From: Azolla pinnata | Lineage: Eukaryota; Streptophyta; Polypodiopsida; Salviniales; Salviniaceae | Assembly (NCBI GenBank): GCA_037176905.1 | Contig: JBBBWG010017223.1 | Location: 1 to 64,000 of the forward strand | Length of the DNA: 64,000 bases | Reading direction: 5' to 3' | Part shown: positions 36,307 to 48,949 of the stretch, piece after piece | Position numbering within the stretch: the first letter of the stretch is position 1 | Layout of the letters: each line of letters starts with the position of its first letter | Notes under the pieces: generated by a model | What the model saw: only the letters and a program-made list of their open reading frames with translations | What the model was told of the DNA's origin: nothing | Database searches by the model: none | Made by a program: the position numbers and the translations under genes

Positions 36307-39300
36307 TCACATTTTGATATGCACATTCCGATTTTGAAACTTCTGAAATCTCCGTACCCTCATCCTATTTCGAAATACTGTTCCCGCAGTGACAATGATC
36401 ATACTCACTGATACAAACATTAAATATACTGCTTTGTTAGAAGATCTGAACCATGATAGATGCACACCATCATCCATCATTTCTACAACTGGAATTTCTG
36501 TTCTGCTAGTGTCTGTTTCTTGTTGATGATGCACAATGGGGGATCCCACAACCTGTAATATTTGTATTACTCATTAAGTATTTTACCAGCCATGAAAAAG
36601 CATACAAATATCTACAAAAGACCTTATACTATACTTGAGTAGTTGAGATTGATAACCTTCTTTACTGTATTCCTTGAGGAGAAGTACTTGGAAAAGATGC
36701 TTTGCGCATAATTGTAAAGCTCCAGGTCAAGGTTGTTCATATCTGTAATGGCTTCAAGAATTTCTTTGGGAACTTGACGCCGAGCCTGCAAATGAAGACA
36801 ATTACTATTCTCATTGATTCCTATTACTTCTGGATTTCTCCTCTATTCGGTTACGAAAACATGGCAATTTCATGTGTATGGAAGAAGAATAACAGTGAAG
36901 GAACAAGGAGAAATCCCAAGTAAACATATTTGTCATGTATAGCTGTGTAGGCGCATGTGTTCATGTGTGTATGTATTCATCTATGTACCTCGCTTGAAAA
37001 GTTTATTGGCAAAACACTTTTAAGGGAAAGGATGCGTCGTTGAATTTGTGTGCTCCTGAGACGACTAGCACAATTCTCATACTTGTCTATCAATCCATAG
37101 ACAGTGAGCTGTGTTCAGCAGAGAAAGCTTATCATCACAAGTGTCATACGTGAAACAGGACTTTATACTTCGTTTAACAAAGAGAGATCACTTACATTTG
37201 TCTTCAGAGCCCCATCTGGTGGACGTGTTGTACTCGCAGGATGTACACCGGTAACCTGTTGAGATGTTATACATAATATTTAGAAACATGTTAGGGCCTG
37301 TGAAGAGCTGTCATTGTGGGTGCTTAGGCAGAACAAGTACCTCTGTATTTGTGAAGCCTGTGGGATGGTCCGGTTGTTCCAATGAGTCACCTGAGATGGT
37401 AATACACATGCATTCAGAAGTAGTGTGATTGCAAAGATAATCCATATGAAAATGTTTAAATTCAACAAGGAAATTTTCAGTCCGAAGTTAATCAGCCAGT
37501 AGATGCAGATTCAAAAGTTCGACCTATCTATCACTGGGTAAAGCGATTCTAGTCAGTGTCTCCATCTAGATATGAAACTGGGAAGTCATTTTGTGCCTAC
37601 TTCATACAGCAAAACTTCATCTTACTTACCTTCAATTGGCATTACTACAGATGCATTCCCAGGTTGACCCAATGAAAGCATTTGTCCTCCAACAAAATGA
37701 GCAAAAAGTTTTGCAGCATCCCCATGTCTCTCTGTTAATCCAACAAATATCATTTTGTCCATTCTACTCTGTAAAACCCCAAAACAAAATGAGCTGAGTG
37801 TTAAAAATATGAAACAATGTGAGAGGAAATTGTCATATGAAATACCTTTGCAACATCCAGAACAAGATAGCCAAGGTCGGGATACTCAATTGCACACCTC
37901 CGAACCTTTTTTGCTGCTCTTATATACGAATTATTAGTGAGTCCGGCAACCTAACATACAGTCAATACACATAACGCTCTTAGTCATTCTCAAGAAATTT
38001 AAAACCTCCTAACCGTTAGATGGGGCATATGAATGAAATCAGACTGTACGTGAATTCGGAGTTCCATGGTTTTATATTTAACATTTTTGCAGGCCAACTA
38101 GTAGGATTGACATGCATAATCTGCTCAATAAACATGGATACAATCGATTATGCCAGACAAGCATAGGCATTGCTTGGAGTTATAATTGGATGACTTCTCA
38201 GTCAAAGGTAACCAGGGCGTAAGATTCTAGATCACTTTGCACTCTATTATGGTTTTTCAAGCGTTACACAAGCACAGTAAAGTCAAACAGTTGGCTAGCC
38301 CAATAATGCCTCTACTGTGCAGAGTGGCCAAAGGCCAAGATCAATAATTGCAATTTACCAAAACTTACCTGAAATGTAGCGCCATTGTGCAGTATATCAA
38401 TGACTACAGGTTGATAAATAAATTCATGCAGTGGCATGACATAATCACTAGCGTTATAGTTAGAAAATTCTTCAGAATCCGCTCGAATGCCTTCAAACTC
38501 TCTACTCTTCTCCTGTAAGACCAATTGAGCAGCCCAGGATCAGTATGAGACAATTTACACTCTAAAAGGACATAGCTCAGTTTTGAAGTATTTTTTTAAG
38601 GCTCAACATTTAAAGTAAGCAATCATATCTTCATAGCTATACAGATAGTTCTATTCATTTTCTGTTTCTCAATTTAAGTACTACTTTCATTCTCTTCTCT
38701 GTTTCATAAGACTGAGCAATGAAATCAAGCGTGCGTCAAAGGGCTTTTCCTAAACTATAGGAAGACAGGGGGGTATACCAGAGCATATCAACTTACACGT
38801 GCAAAAATGTCTTCTCTCATCCAGGGAACCAGAAGACTCCACGGCCATATATGTAAAGTACTTGCTCCACTGGTCTTTGCTGCCAAAGGTTTTCGCTTAT
38901 TCCGTGACAAAAAGCGTGAAGCCACCTCAACAGAGAACTCGTAGGCACTGAATATGCGGTCTACAGGATGTCGCATGTTGGTCACTACCGATGTTGATGC
39001 AGCTGGTAGCTTAGAAAGGACGCTATAATCATCATGTGTCACAAGTAATCTGCAATGCTTACTGCCATAATCAACAATGATCCCATCTCCGGATTTCAGT
39101 CAGAGAGACAGCCAAATTTTTTTTAATATAATAATGTAAAAACAACTCGTTAACATAACTCAACTTAAACATCAGAGTATTAACATATCAAAATCATCCA
39201 TGTATAGCAAGGTCAGCTAAAGATTCTTCAGTTATGATTGAATAAGGTTAAGGTCAGTCAACCCATCTGACAAAGATCGAGAAATTAAATACAGAGCCTT

Positions 39301-41634
39301 GAACTGATACTCTATCTGTTTGAAAGAGGCAACTCAAACCCAGCCCCTGTAGCTTCCTGAGGACTTTTGAACTCCGTCATACTGCCATTAAGTTACACCT
39401 ATCTTGGATCACTCACTTTATATCATTAGAACTGATAAGTGACCTTAAGTGGAACATCTCAGTTAAAGTCAGCATGGAAACCCCTGTTTGTAATCATTCA
39501 AGTGGCGAGCACTGTAAGGTCAGCTAATAATCCTCTAGCTATGCTCAAAATATATGTGAATGGGTTGAGATCAGTCAACTTGACTGATAATGGGAGCAAT
39601 TAAATAGATCCTTTTACTGATATATTTTTCAACAAAAAATTGTGTTTTCCTCTGGTCCTTTGTACACTGACAATTGCTAGGGCTTAGAAGTTGGAGGAGT
39701 AGAAGCATACGGTATTTGCTACGTGCAGAATCCAGGTGACCAAGTCATATGATTGGTTGTCTCCTATATAGGTTCCTTTCCTATCAAGGGCCAACAAGGT
39801 GCACACAATTACTAGACCAAACACATCCGACTATGGTAACTATCAATGTCTTACACACATCTTGTATAGGATGTTGAGGCAATGAAAATTCTTTGTAATG
39901 TGTTATGTGTAGAGTGTCTGCACGAGAAGCTGTGCAACAAAAGAAGCTTTGGTATTAGTACCATAGATTCTCAGTCAAAATTATGTATCAAACCTTGCAG
40001 TAGCAGACATGAAAGAAATATCAGCAGTTTCCATTACAGCGAGCATCTATTGTAGTTCTGTATAGACTATAAATTTCTAGAGCTCAGTAAGTATACTCAT
40101 GGCCTGATTCCCAAAGATGGCTACAATTCTAGGAAGAGATGGGAGAGATGGAAGCTTACCTTGAATTGAATCGAAACTTGTCATACGATCGATCACAATG
40201 CTCTTGTGGGGGGTACAAATGACGCAATAAGCTGCAAATAGAAGGGAAGAAGATCAACAATATATCAACAATGATGCGGCCAGTGCTGAATGAACAGACA
40301 CGATGCACAAGACCCTTGCTATTACCTTTAGTTTTATTTTTTGGGTGGAGGGATTGTTTTTCCTGTATATGAGGGTATTACCATGACAAACACCCCAGAT
40401 TAACCCATCTCAATCGATTTCGAAATACCCCTAATCGGAACTATCTTCATTGCTTCTTTCTTCCTCAATATCCCTAATCGATCGATTCCGTCACCCCAAA
40501 TGCCCCTGATTTTCATCCCCACCTTTCTCAATCATGTGTACAATATTCAAACAATTTGAATGTTGAAACCAACTTCTTTGAGGCTTGAAAATAACGGCGA
40601 AAAAAAAAATTCGACATGTCTCACTTGATCTGGAATCCCCTCAATCAAACCCATAATTGATTGATTTCATCGATTCCATCTCTCCAAATACCCCCCTAAT
40701 GGAGTCCTGTCCCATTTCATACCCTTCATTCTCAATTATGTGCACAATCCTCGAGAAATTCGGATATGAAATTGACCCGCTTTTTACTTTTTTGGGGGTA
40801 GATTTCGACCATGTAAGCATAAAAAACAAGGGGGAAAAAAACATACCATTGATGATATGTCCTTCCACCCGTGCGAGGAACATGGAGAAAGTAGAGAAGC
40901 TCCTTGAGCTGCTTGTTATGGTTCTCTGGCAATTCTTCCATCTCCTGCAAAGCTTCCTCAGCCCATGCTTTCACAATCTGACCGCACTTCTCATACTCTT
41001 TGCCATAGCCAGCCACAGCAACTGGCAAAAGAATCCATCGTTGTTTCGGCGATCTCAGAGAACAAAAGAATGCATCAGAGAAAAAGAGAATGCAGGGGGG
41101 TGGGGAAGAGGAAGGAATTCTCTGTCAACAAGTCCAACAGGGGGAAAGCAATCCGCCCCCTGTGCGTGTTCTGAATCAGCAATGCTTGGAACAAACAGCA
41201 GAAATCAACGCCTACTTTCTCCTCTATGCGTTGGTAAGGATCAGACATAACCCTAGAAAAGAACAGAGAGAGAGCCAGTTTTCCTCCTCCCCCCCTGTGC
41301 AGACGCGTTCGGGAGAGACGCAGAGCGAAAGAGATCAATCCGATCGATTTACACAGAATGCGAAGGAAAGCAGACGGCAAACAAATCCATGGGAGGTCGT
41401 GCGGGAAGCGAGGGGAAAGGAGAATCGGCAGGGCTTGCGGCACAGAGCGGCGGAACCCTAAAAGCACAGGCGCGATGTCTGATCTGAAACGTTACGGAGA
41501 AGCACAGAAAGGTGCAAGGAAGGAAGGAGCGAACCTGGAGGAGCAAGCGCGACGAAGGAGGAGGAGGCGGAGGAGAAGAGGACGAAGGCCAAGAAAAGCA
41601 GGCGCGGCGATGGCGATGGCGATGGCGGTCTCAT
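36307..41634 (-). CDS. TPST: Tyrosylprotein sulfotransferase (plant TPST)
   Basis: Twelve minus-strand exons give 530 aa with all phases closing: 41535-41634, 40847-41021, 40160-40231, 38797-39049, 38369-38512, 37846-37950, 37630-37768, 37341-37390, 37196-37255, 36989-37108, 36657-36785, 36307-36552. A signal peptide (RLLFLAFVLFSSASSSFVAL) opens the protein. LLYFLHVPRTGGRTYHQC is the PAPS-binding 5'-phosphosulfate loop, followed by CDRSYDKFRF, LLVTHDDYSVLSKLPAA, HPVDRIFSAYEFSVEVASRF (3'-phosphate-type region) and WPWSLLVPWMREDIFAR. A C-terminal membrane segment (VYLMFVSVSMIIVTAGTVF) and a basic tail close it. The architecture matches plant TPST, a Golgi type I membrane enzyme that sulfates Tyr in peptide hormones such as PSK, PSY, RGF and CIF. 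The middle (DSLEQPD to LKTN) is spread over small exons and looks poorly conserved. Confidence 0.93.
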
Positions 41635-42620
41635 TCTCTGGGTTTCCTTTTCTCGTAGCTCCGCAGGAAGAAGAAGAAGAAGAAGAAGAAGAAGAAGAAG
41701 AAGGAGAAGAAGAAGCTCGGCGATGGCGATGGCGATCGAGAGCTCTGCAGCAATCCGACCGAGAAGGAAGAAGAGGAAGAAGAAGAAGCTCGGCGATGGC
41801 GACTGGATCGATCGAGTGGCTTGGCTCTCTCGCTCGATCGATCAGCGGATCTTCTGCGCGTTTCTTCTTCGGATTTCTGAGAGAATCTGCGGGAAGCGGC
41901 ATCAGCATCGATCGATCAGCGTCAGCAGCAGCTTCACCACTATCGCCCATCACCATCGCCGCCATCGCCATCATCACCATCGCCCATCACCATCATCGCC
42001 ATCGCCCTCCGTCATCACCATCGCCCATCACCATCATCACCATCGCCCTTCGTCATCACCATCACCATCATCACCATCGCCCATCACCATCATCACCATC
42101 ACCCATCACCATCATCACCATCACCCACCACCATCATCATTGCCCACCATCCATCACCACCATCATTACCATCATCCATCATCATTGCCCACCATCCATC
42201 ACCACCATCACCATTACCACCACCACCATCACCATCATCATCGCCCACCATCATCACCCATCATCGCCACGCACCATCACCATCATCCATCACAATCATC
42301 ACCATCACCATAATCCATCACAATCATCTCCACCATCATCACCCATCATCCATCACAATCATCACCATCACCATCATCCATCACCATCATCCATCACCAT
42401 CACCCATCATCGCCACGCATCATCACCATCACCCATCCACACCATCACCCACCACCATCACCCATCATCGTCGCCCATTTCCCACCACCATCACCATCAT
42501 CAGCGCCCACCATCATCACCATCACCCTGACCACCCACCATCATCACCATCACCCTGACCACCCACCATCAACATCATCATCATTACCACCCACCATCAC
42601 CATCATGACTCAACCCATCC
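41635..42620. repeat. (GAA)n, (GGCGAT)n and long (CCATCA)n arrays upstream of TPST
   Basis: A (GAA)n tract lies at about 41667-41715. From about 41935 to 42620 the sequence is almost pure CCATCA, CATCAC and CACCAT units with CGCC variants, about 680 bases. The 390-aa His/Ser/Pro frame across it is a repeat product. This tract starts about 300 bases upstream of the TPST start codon. Confidence 0.88.
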
Positions 42621-43255
42621 ATCAACCTAGCTTTGTAACTATGAAAGAACCCTATCATCAACATGATCGATATTTGTCACGGACATGTCAAGCGTGGACT
42701 ACGACGAAGCACGGATAATGGGGCTATGAGAGAAGGGGTTACGAACTTGAAACTGGAACTGATGAGGCTACGAAGTTTGGAATTGGAATCGACAAGAATG
42801 CGAACTTCGAACTATAAATGACGGGGCAACGAACTTCGAACGAGAACTGGCGAGGCTACGAACTCTAGATGCTAGGAACAACAAACCTAGGAACTCGCGA
42901 AGCTGGGATCGGTGACTGGTGTTAAAATTCTCGACAACGATCGGGAGGTTACAAGTATTTATACTATTACCTGAAACACATACTCTAGAGTATTCAAAAC
43001 TTTCCCAGACTTTCGAAAGTATATGAATTGGACGTATTTTTCGACAACGAGTACAATGTAGATACGATGGTTAATCAAAATCTCTTTCTGAGGTGAGGTT
43101 CAGGGTTTAGGGGCATCAAAGACATGAGAAATGTTTCTCTCTCATTGTGTTAGCTTCTCGATATCGGTCCCTCTCCCTAGGCCTCATCCCCCAGTTTAGG
43201 GCTTCACGCATTGTCAACTCTTCGAAAATAATGTTTGATCACCAAACCATTTGTC
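42621..43255. other. Spacer with degenerate GGCTACGAACT repeats
   Basis: Between about 42715 and 42900 imperfect units of GGCTACGAACTT and GGAACTGGAACTGA recur every 35-50 bases. No gene is supported. It may be a decayed end or untranslated part of the neighbouring retroelement fragment, but no terminal repeat pair was found. Confidence 0.35.
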
Positions 43256-43660
43256 TTGTTTTACAGTTGTCGCCGACATGTTCATCAGGATTGTCACCAA
43301 GGAAAACGCACTTTTAGAAGCAACAGTACTTCAACTTTCTTCTCTCATCTTTTCGTACACGTGCAAAATATTCACAGTTGAAGATCTTAAACTTAATCAT
43401 ACTTGGAATCTTGTCGGTCCAAAGCTGGTCTTTTTGCAAAATCTTGATGCTAAGAGCCTTATTTGGCAATATATTGATGATGCACACGGCAGTGAGAAGA
43501 GCTTCCGCCTAGAAACTTCTTGACAAGCCAAAATGTTTAAGCATGACAACAATTCTTTCTTTGAATTGTTCAATTTGTTTGGTCTATGATGGCATTCTTC
43601 TGCGGGCTATATTATGGTGTTGTGAACTCTTACCGAATGCATCTTTGCAATCTAAATCAA
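43256..43660 (-). mobile_element. Decayed Ty1/copia retrotransposon fragment (integrase region)
   Basis: On the minus strand, short blocks resemble the end of the copia integrase region: one with the AEA-TAVYI-LN-P-KAL pattern (here AEALLTAVCIINILPNKAL) and then KCVFLGDNPDEH, as in the family's KCIFLGY block. Only this part of pol is recognisable. No LTRs, primer-binding site or reverse transcriptase were found. It is clearly broken several times and looks old. Confidence 0.6.
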
Positions 43661-44661
43661 TTAATTTGATTGGATTTGTATTTTAACCATGTTATTAGAT
43701 CATTGTTAGTTCACCTTCCTGTTGGATTGGTTCTCGACCATCACAAGCCATTCTCAAAGATTGCTGTAATACGAGAACCCGGAGTGATTAGCACTAGGGA
43801 AGTGTAATATATGAAGGAGATTAGAAACTTAAACCTTAATAAAGAATAAACCTAAAGAATCGATATATAAGAGAAAAAAATTAAGCCCACGATAACTTAA
43901 AGAAGAACATTTGTTTTCGAGAAGATGTTTAGATGGCTCTCCAAATGGAGTAGTATGATGCGAAAAGCTTCGGAGTCCAGAAACCTTCATCGATCTTCAT
44001 CCCTTAGGCCGATTACTACGAAACGATTCCTTTGCAGGTGAAGTATGCGAGTATTGAATTGGATTCCTTCGTTTGGATCTCATTCATGAAGGCGCCGAAT
44101 CAAACAGATCTTTGTCAAGGCAGAACTTCTTCTCTCACCATATATGACTTGACTGCTCATTTTTATTTCGACATTTTTCTTCCACACATGTTACCAACAT
44201 TGATGAACAATTTGTATGGCTAAAGAGCGGATGCGGAGATTTTATTTCAATTCCTTCAGAGAAAAATTACATAGCTGTGCACGTATATACAGCACGCATT
44301 CGGGCAAAACTAGCAAGGACAGGGATAAGGAGAAGAAGAACAAAGAATTTCATTTGCGAAGCAAGAGTCCCAGCATATTGGCATCATCTGATCGATGGAT
44401 CACGATGGCGATCCATCGATTCAAAGATCATTCACCTTCATGCATGCACATGCATGGAATGGAGTCCATTCCATCGAGTAAGCAGAGACAGATTTTTTTT
44501 TTTTTTTTTTTCACACCAGAAGCTATTCTAGAATTTGGATGTGTTTTTTTCACCTTGTGGTTGGATTCCAATTGAATGCTGGAAGGGCTATGGAGAGCTC
44601 CGAACAGATGGAAAGGAACAGAAAAAACAGCTCCAGCAGCTCCTTTTCGGATGTGATATGC
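43661..44661. other. Spacer downstream of the TMEM245-like gene
   Basis: This stretch holds no supported gene. It contains a roughly 20-base T run near 44492-44511 and short unsupported frames. Part may be the 3' untranslated region of the minus-strand TMEM245-like gene. Confidence 0.4.
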
Positions 44662-47504
44662 CTATTTCGAAGCTGTAAGAACGAATTCGGTATACAGGTT
44701 CTTCAGCGAGATTGCCACCGTCATCAGCAATGGTCCCATGATCGCTCCCTGGTCAAATACATAACAAATTTCTCTGTTTTCCTGATTTGACTGTACAATT
44801 TTAACTGTAATCGATTTACGTTAGTGCTGATGTGTGCTGATGTGGAAACAGATCATGCAGAGAAGAAGAATCGACTTTTTAAAAACCTAATCTAAAGTTT
44901 TGAATCATCTCCAGGCCCACCAACAAATCCCCCTATGAGAATCAGTTCAGTGCACTCTGGAGAAGCTCATTCAAAAAACAGAAAATCAATCAGCATTTAA
45001 ACCAGAACTTCATGGTAAGATGGAGGGCAGATCATGCCCCCCAAAAAAAATTTCAACATTTAAGCCTCATGTAATGCTTGCCGCCCTTCAAAGGCTTTAT
45101 AACCGCATCTTGAAGGTTAGGAAAATGGCTCATCAAATTTGATTTGTAATGTTTTACCACTGAAATTCATGATCATTGAGAGTGGCTGATTAACTCCATA
45201 AACATGTGGTAGATTGATCTTACTCTGTTCCTATCGGTCATATTCGATCTATGAAGATACTATCTATGGCGAGAAATGATAAGCTATATAGAATGTATAC
45301 TTTGTTGGTATCTTACTCAGTAATGAAGAAGGTAAGAAGCTAACCTCGAGGGTGGACGAAAATAAGGCCATGCCGCCAGCAATACTTAACCCTGTCAAAT
45401 ATGCATTGTTACCAGGAATGCCCCTCTGAATCGCACCAACACCATAATCCATAAGCCCAATGTGGACTCCCATTAGAATAATAGCTTGAATATACTGTCC
45501 CTCTAAAGCCAGCTGAGCAACAGCTGGAATCGATGACCACCAAGTAGGTATAAGAGGAAGAATGGCGCTAAAAAATGCCAGTAGGGTTGCCATATACAGG
45601 AAATGTATACCCAACAGCCGAAACAGAAGCCATGTAAAAGTGGCCTGGAAAAAGGCCGCTTTCACTGTCGCCAGCAAAACACTACTTACAGCCTGATCTA
45701 ATACAACGGCGCATCTTGTTCTAGTAGATTCAGACAATGGAAGCATCCCTAACACTTGCTGCATCACACCACCAGACTTGGAAATGATTAGATAGTGAAG
45801 CACGGAGAAGAAGATGAAGGAATCTGCACAAAAGCTCATGAGCTCAGGAGCACCAGAAAGGACCGTGTTGGCGCCTGAAACGATCAGTCTTGTAATGGCG
45901 AGCACGAGCCTTGAGCTATTTACAAATACATGTTGGCCAACTCCGAGCCATCTCTCCCCGATTTGCCTTGCTTTGAACAGAAGTTCTTCCCTTGGTATGT
46001 TAAGATGCTCGAGGATAAGATGACTGCCGTGTTGGAGCTCCATGAACACACCTTTTATGTCATATTCTCGACATTTTTGTATTATAACACGTGTTCTAGC
46101 CAAAATTGGGTGAGACGGAACCAACTCCGTAGAGTTGGAGTTGCTTGTGAGATTCCCTCTCCACTGCCCTTGAGCAAGCTGAATAAAGTATTGCTTACCC
46201 ACGCCAGCCAGCTCTGTCATCTGATATTTTTCTGCAAGAACATCGATCTGGCTGGATACTAGATCGTATGCCTTACCTGAATAGCTATCAATAAGTTCAG
46301 GAATGTTGTTTTCTTCCATCCATTGCTTTAGTCCCACCTTCTCCACATAGTTACTTCTCTCTACATGGGATTTCAAGGCAACAACTGCATCCTTGCCTTC
46401 CAACCCAATCTTATAAGAGAACAAGACCAATCCTGATAATGACCCGAAAATCATCAACACGATCAAAAACACTGCCACGAGATGGTGTAGATTGTTTAAG
46501 AGCACACGAGTGATCCGTGCCTCGAATAGTTTGTATACTCTTGTGAGTGGTAACAAAGCCCATTCGAACCAGCTCCTTGCATGCTCCCACCGCCTGCTAG
46601 GTTCTGCAAGTAAAGCTCGTTTGGCCTCCATTTCCAGCTCTTCCATGTCCGGCACGAATCCGAGGAGTACGCCGAAAGAGTAAAAAATGATAACCACAAA
46701 GGGTATGATTGCCAATGAGATTGAACCCAAGTATTCATAAGAAAGCGTCAACACCGCAAAAGAAACCAACCATTCTGTAAGAGTTTTGAACTTGACTGTC
46801 CTCCCCTGCTGAGACTTTCTCTTCCCAATAAGATGAAGGAATGCGAGTCGAGCATCGAGCGCGGTAACTATCAAAGCCTTGCACAAGGCGAAAGGAATCG
46901 CCAAAACTGTTCCAACGAGGCCCTGTTTCAAAGAAGATTCCCAAAAGGATGCGATTGCCTCATGGATCGCTCTCAGCGGCATCGAGCACAACACAGCCCA
47001 TTGAATAGGTCTTCGGTAGCATTCCAAGAGCTTCCATATCCCATATACCACAATTACAAGGAATATAAGGACGCCATGTGCCATGGCTATATACACGGCG
47101 AGTTGATAGTGCTGTTGGTTTAGATCTGCGATTCCCGTGGACCTCTCATTGGGATGGGGTAGGTCAGATCTTTCGTCGTCGTCGTCATCATTGTTGAGGA
47201 CTGGGTGCTTGCTCTTATGAACATTTTCAGTTATGTCAGTTGCATCGAAGTGGCCAAAAGCATTGTGGGCATGAAGAGATTCTTCATGCTCCTTAGTGGG
47301 CAGGGGAGGTTTCCTTGCGATTCCAGCTTCAGATGAGGTGAAGGCATGACTATGAGCCGGAAAGGATCTGGATCTCGGTGGCACAAATGGAGACAAAGGG
47401 CTCGAGGCAGCACTCTCAAACATCTCCTTCCATGGTATTGCTGTCAAGCTTCCACCCAGCTCTTTCTCGTTTGAATGCCCCCAATCTTTTGCATTTGAGC
47501 TCAT
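44662..47504 (-). CDS. TMEM245-like AI-2E-family membrane protein
   Basis: Two exons on the minus strand, 45345-47504 and 44662-44748, give 748 aa. The large exon ends SSTLE before a GTTAGC donor. After a 596-base intron the small exon encodes GAIMGPLLMTVAISLKNLYT then EFVLTASK and stop, completing the conserved family C-terminus. Reading through the intron would replace this with an unrelated 26-residue tail. About 120 N-terminal residues are Ser/Pro-rich and then acidic (NNDDDDDERSD). Many hydrophobic segments follow, e.g. YIAMAHGVLIFLVIVVYGIW and HLVAVFLIVLMIFGSLSGLV. The C-terminal half (LLFRLLGIHFLYMATLLAFF, LPLIPTWWSSIPAVAQLAL, IQRGIPGNNAYLTGLSIAGG) is the AI-2E transporter-like domain. 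The transported substrate of the eukaryotic family is not established. Confidence 0.88.
44880..45080. repeat. Copy of the CCAACAAATCC repeat inside the TMEM245-like intron
   Basis: The intron contains AATCATCTCCAGGCCCACCA, ACAAATCC and TATGAGAATCAGTT. The same phrases recur many times upstream of the gene at 47620-48530. The two locations flank the large exon in the same orientation. Confidence 0.5.
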
Positions 47505-47619
47505 AGCGGCAAAGAGTTGTCCAGGTTCTTATGTTAAGAACGGGAGTAACCAACAAGAACTCATTTAGCTCCGAAAAGTCTTACGTAGAGCTTTCCATTC
47601 TCCGGGGTTTTCTGTTGAT

Positions 47620-48535
47620 CAGAAGATGCAAGAAAAGCTTCTCAGCACCTTCAATGCAAAATCCTGAATCTCTCTAGATCCAACATGCGGAGCAGAGGAG
47701 CACAAAATGTGAAAGGACTTCAACATTTGAACTTGAATCTTGAGTCTCTCAAGACCCAATATGTGGAACAGAAGATATGGAAAAAGATCTTGAGCATTTT
47801 TAACTTGGAACCTGGAATCGCTCCAGAGCCAACAAACCCAGGCAATCATATGCGGAGCCAATCATGCAGAAACTAACAAAGTTTACACTTGACGTTTGAA
47901 TATCTCCACACCCAAGAAGAAGAAGCCCTATGAGAATCAATCTAAACAGAACTTAAGTCTCTCAAATACTCAGCTTAAACCCTATGAAAATCTTGAATTG
48001 CTCCACACCAACAAACCCATATCAATCATATGCATGCAGGGAGTTAAAATATTTTAACCTAAAAGTTTGGATGTTTCCAGACCCAATAAAATCCTATGAG
48101 AATTGATTTAGACAAAAATCAAGTCTTTCAAGCGCTGGCCCACAGCAAAACACAATTACTATCTTAAACCCTATGTGAATCTTGAATCTATCAGACCCAA
48201 CAAAACCGGTAGATCATATATGTGGAGCAGAACATGCAGAGAGCTAGAAATTTCCAACCTAAAGCCCAACCAATCCTATGATAATTGATTTAAACGAAAA
48301 TCCAGTTCGTCGAATACTAAATCAAAGCATAAAAAAGAAAAGCTTAGCATCTTAAACCCTCTAGAAATCTTGACTCTCACCAGACCCAAAAACCGTATTG
48401 ATCATATACAGAGGAGATCATGAAGAGAATTCAAATTTTGACACCTAAAGGCTTGAATGTCTAGAGACCCAACAAATCCAAGGAGAAGTTATTTAAACAA
48501 GAATCGAGTCTTTCAAATATTGCCCTGAAACCAAA
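47620..48535. repeat. Degenerate tandem repeat upstream of the TMEM245-like gene
   Basis: Imperfect units of roughly 110-130 bases, some doubled, repeat the phrases TTGAATCT(C/T)(T/C)C, AGACCCAACAAA(T/A)CC, TATGAGAAT(T/C), ATCATATG and GGAG(C/A)A. At least seven copies of the AGACCCAACAAA-type core are visible (near 47690, 47750, 47830, 48078, 48194, 48385, 48466). No coding frame runs through it. Confidence 0.65.
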
Positions 48536-48949
48536 TGCTGGACAGTGGAAGGAGAGCTATCCGACACAAGTAGACAGACGAATTATACACACCTCTTTGA
48601 GACGCGCAAGGAGGAGGAAGATTTAATGCCACACAAAACCTCGGGGGTGCACAATGAGGAGGAAAGGGATCTCCTCTGACCCGTTGATTCCTGTGTGAGG
48701 CAGGAAGGGCTTCTGGAAACAACAGAGGAAGAGGAAGGAGGAGGAGGCATGAAAGGAGCTGAATCAGAGACAGGAGGAAGAAGTGATGAGTGGATCCATT
48801 GCCAGGTCATTGTTTCTTCTTTGCTGTTGGGGAGGGACCCCCTCCTCTTCCCTGCAACTTGTTGCTCTTTGCTTCCCATCACCATAGCCATGGCCAAGAA
48901 TGCTCCACAGACATACCCACCCAGCCATCCAGATGCACAGACATACCTG

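Noticed and set aside
41358-42530. 390-codon His/Ser/Pro-rich frame
   Set aside because: It runs antisense over TPST exon 1 and then through the CCATCA array. The open frame is caused by repeat units lacking stops.
45264-45344. Read-through ending of the TMEM245-like large frame
   Set aside because: The last 26 residues do not fit the family, whereas splicing at 45345 to the 44662-44748 exon restores the conserved C-terminus in phase.
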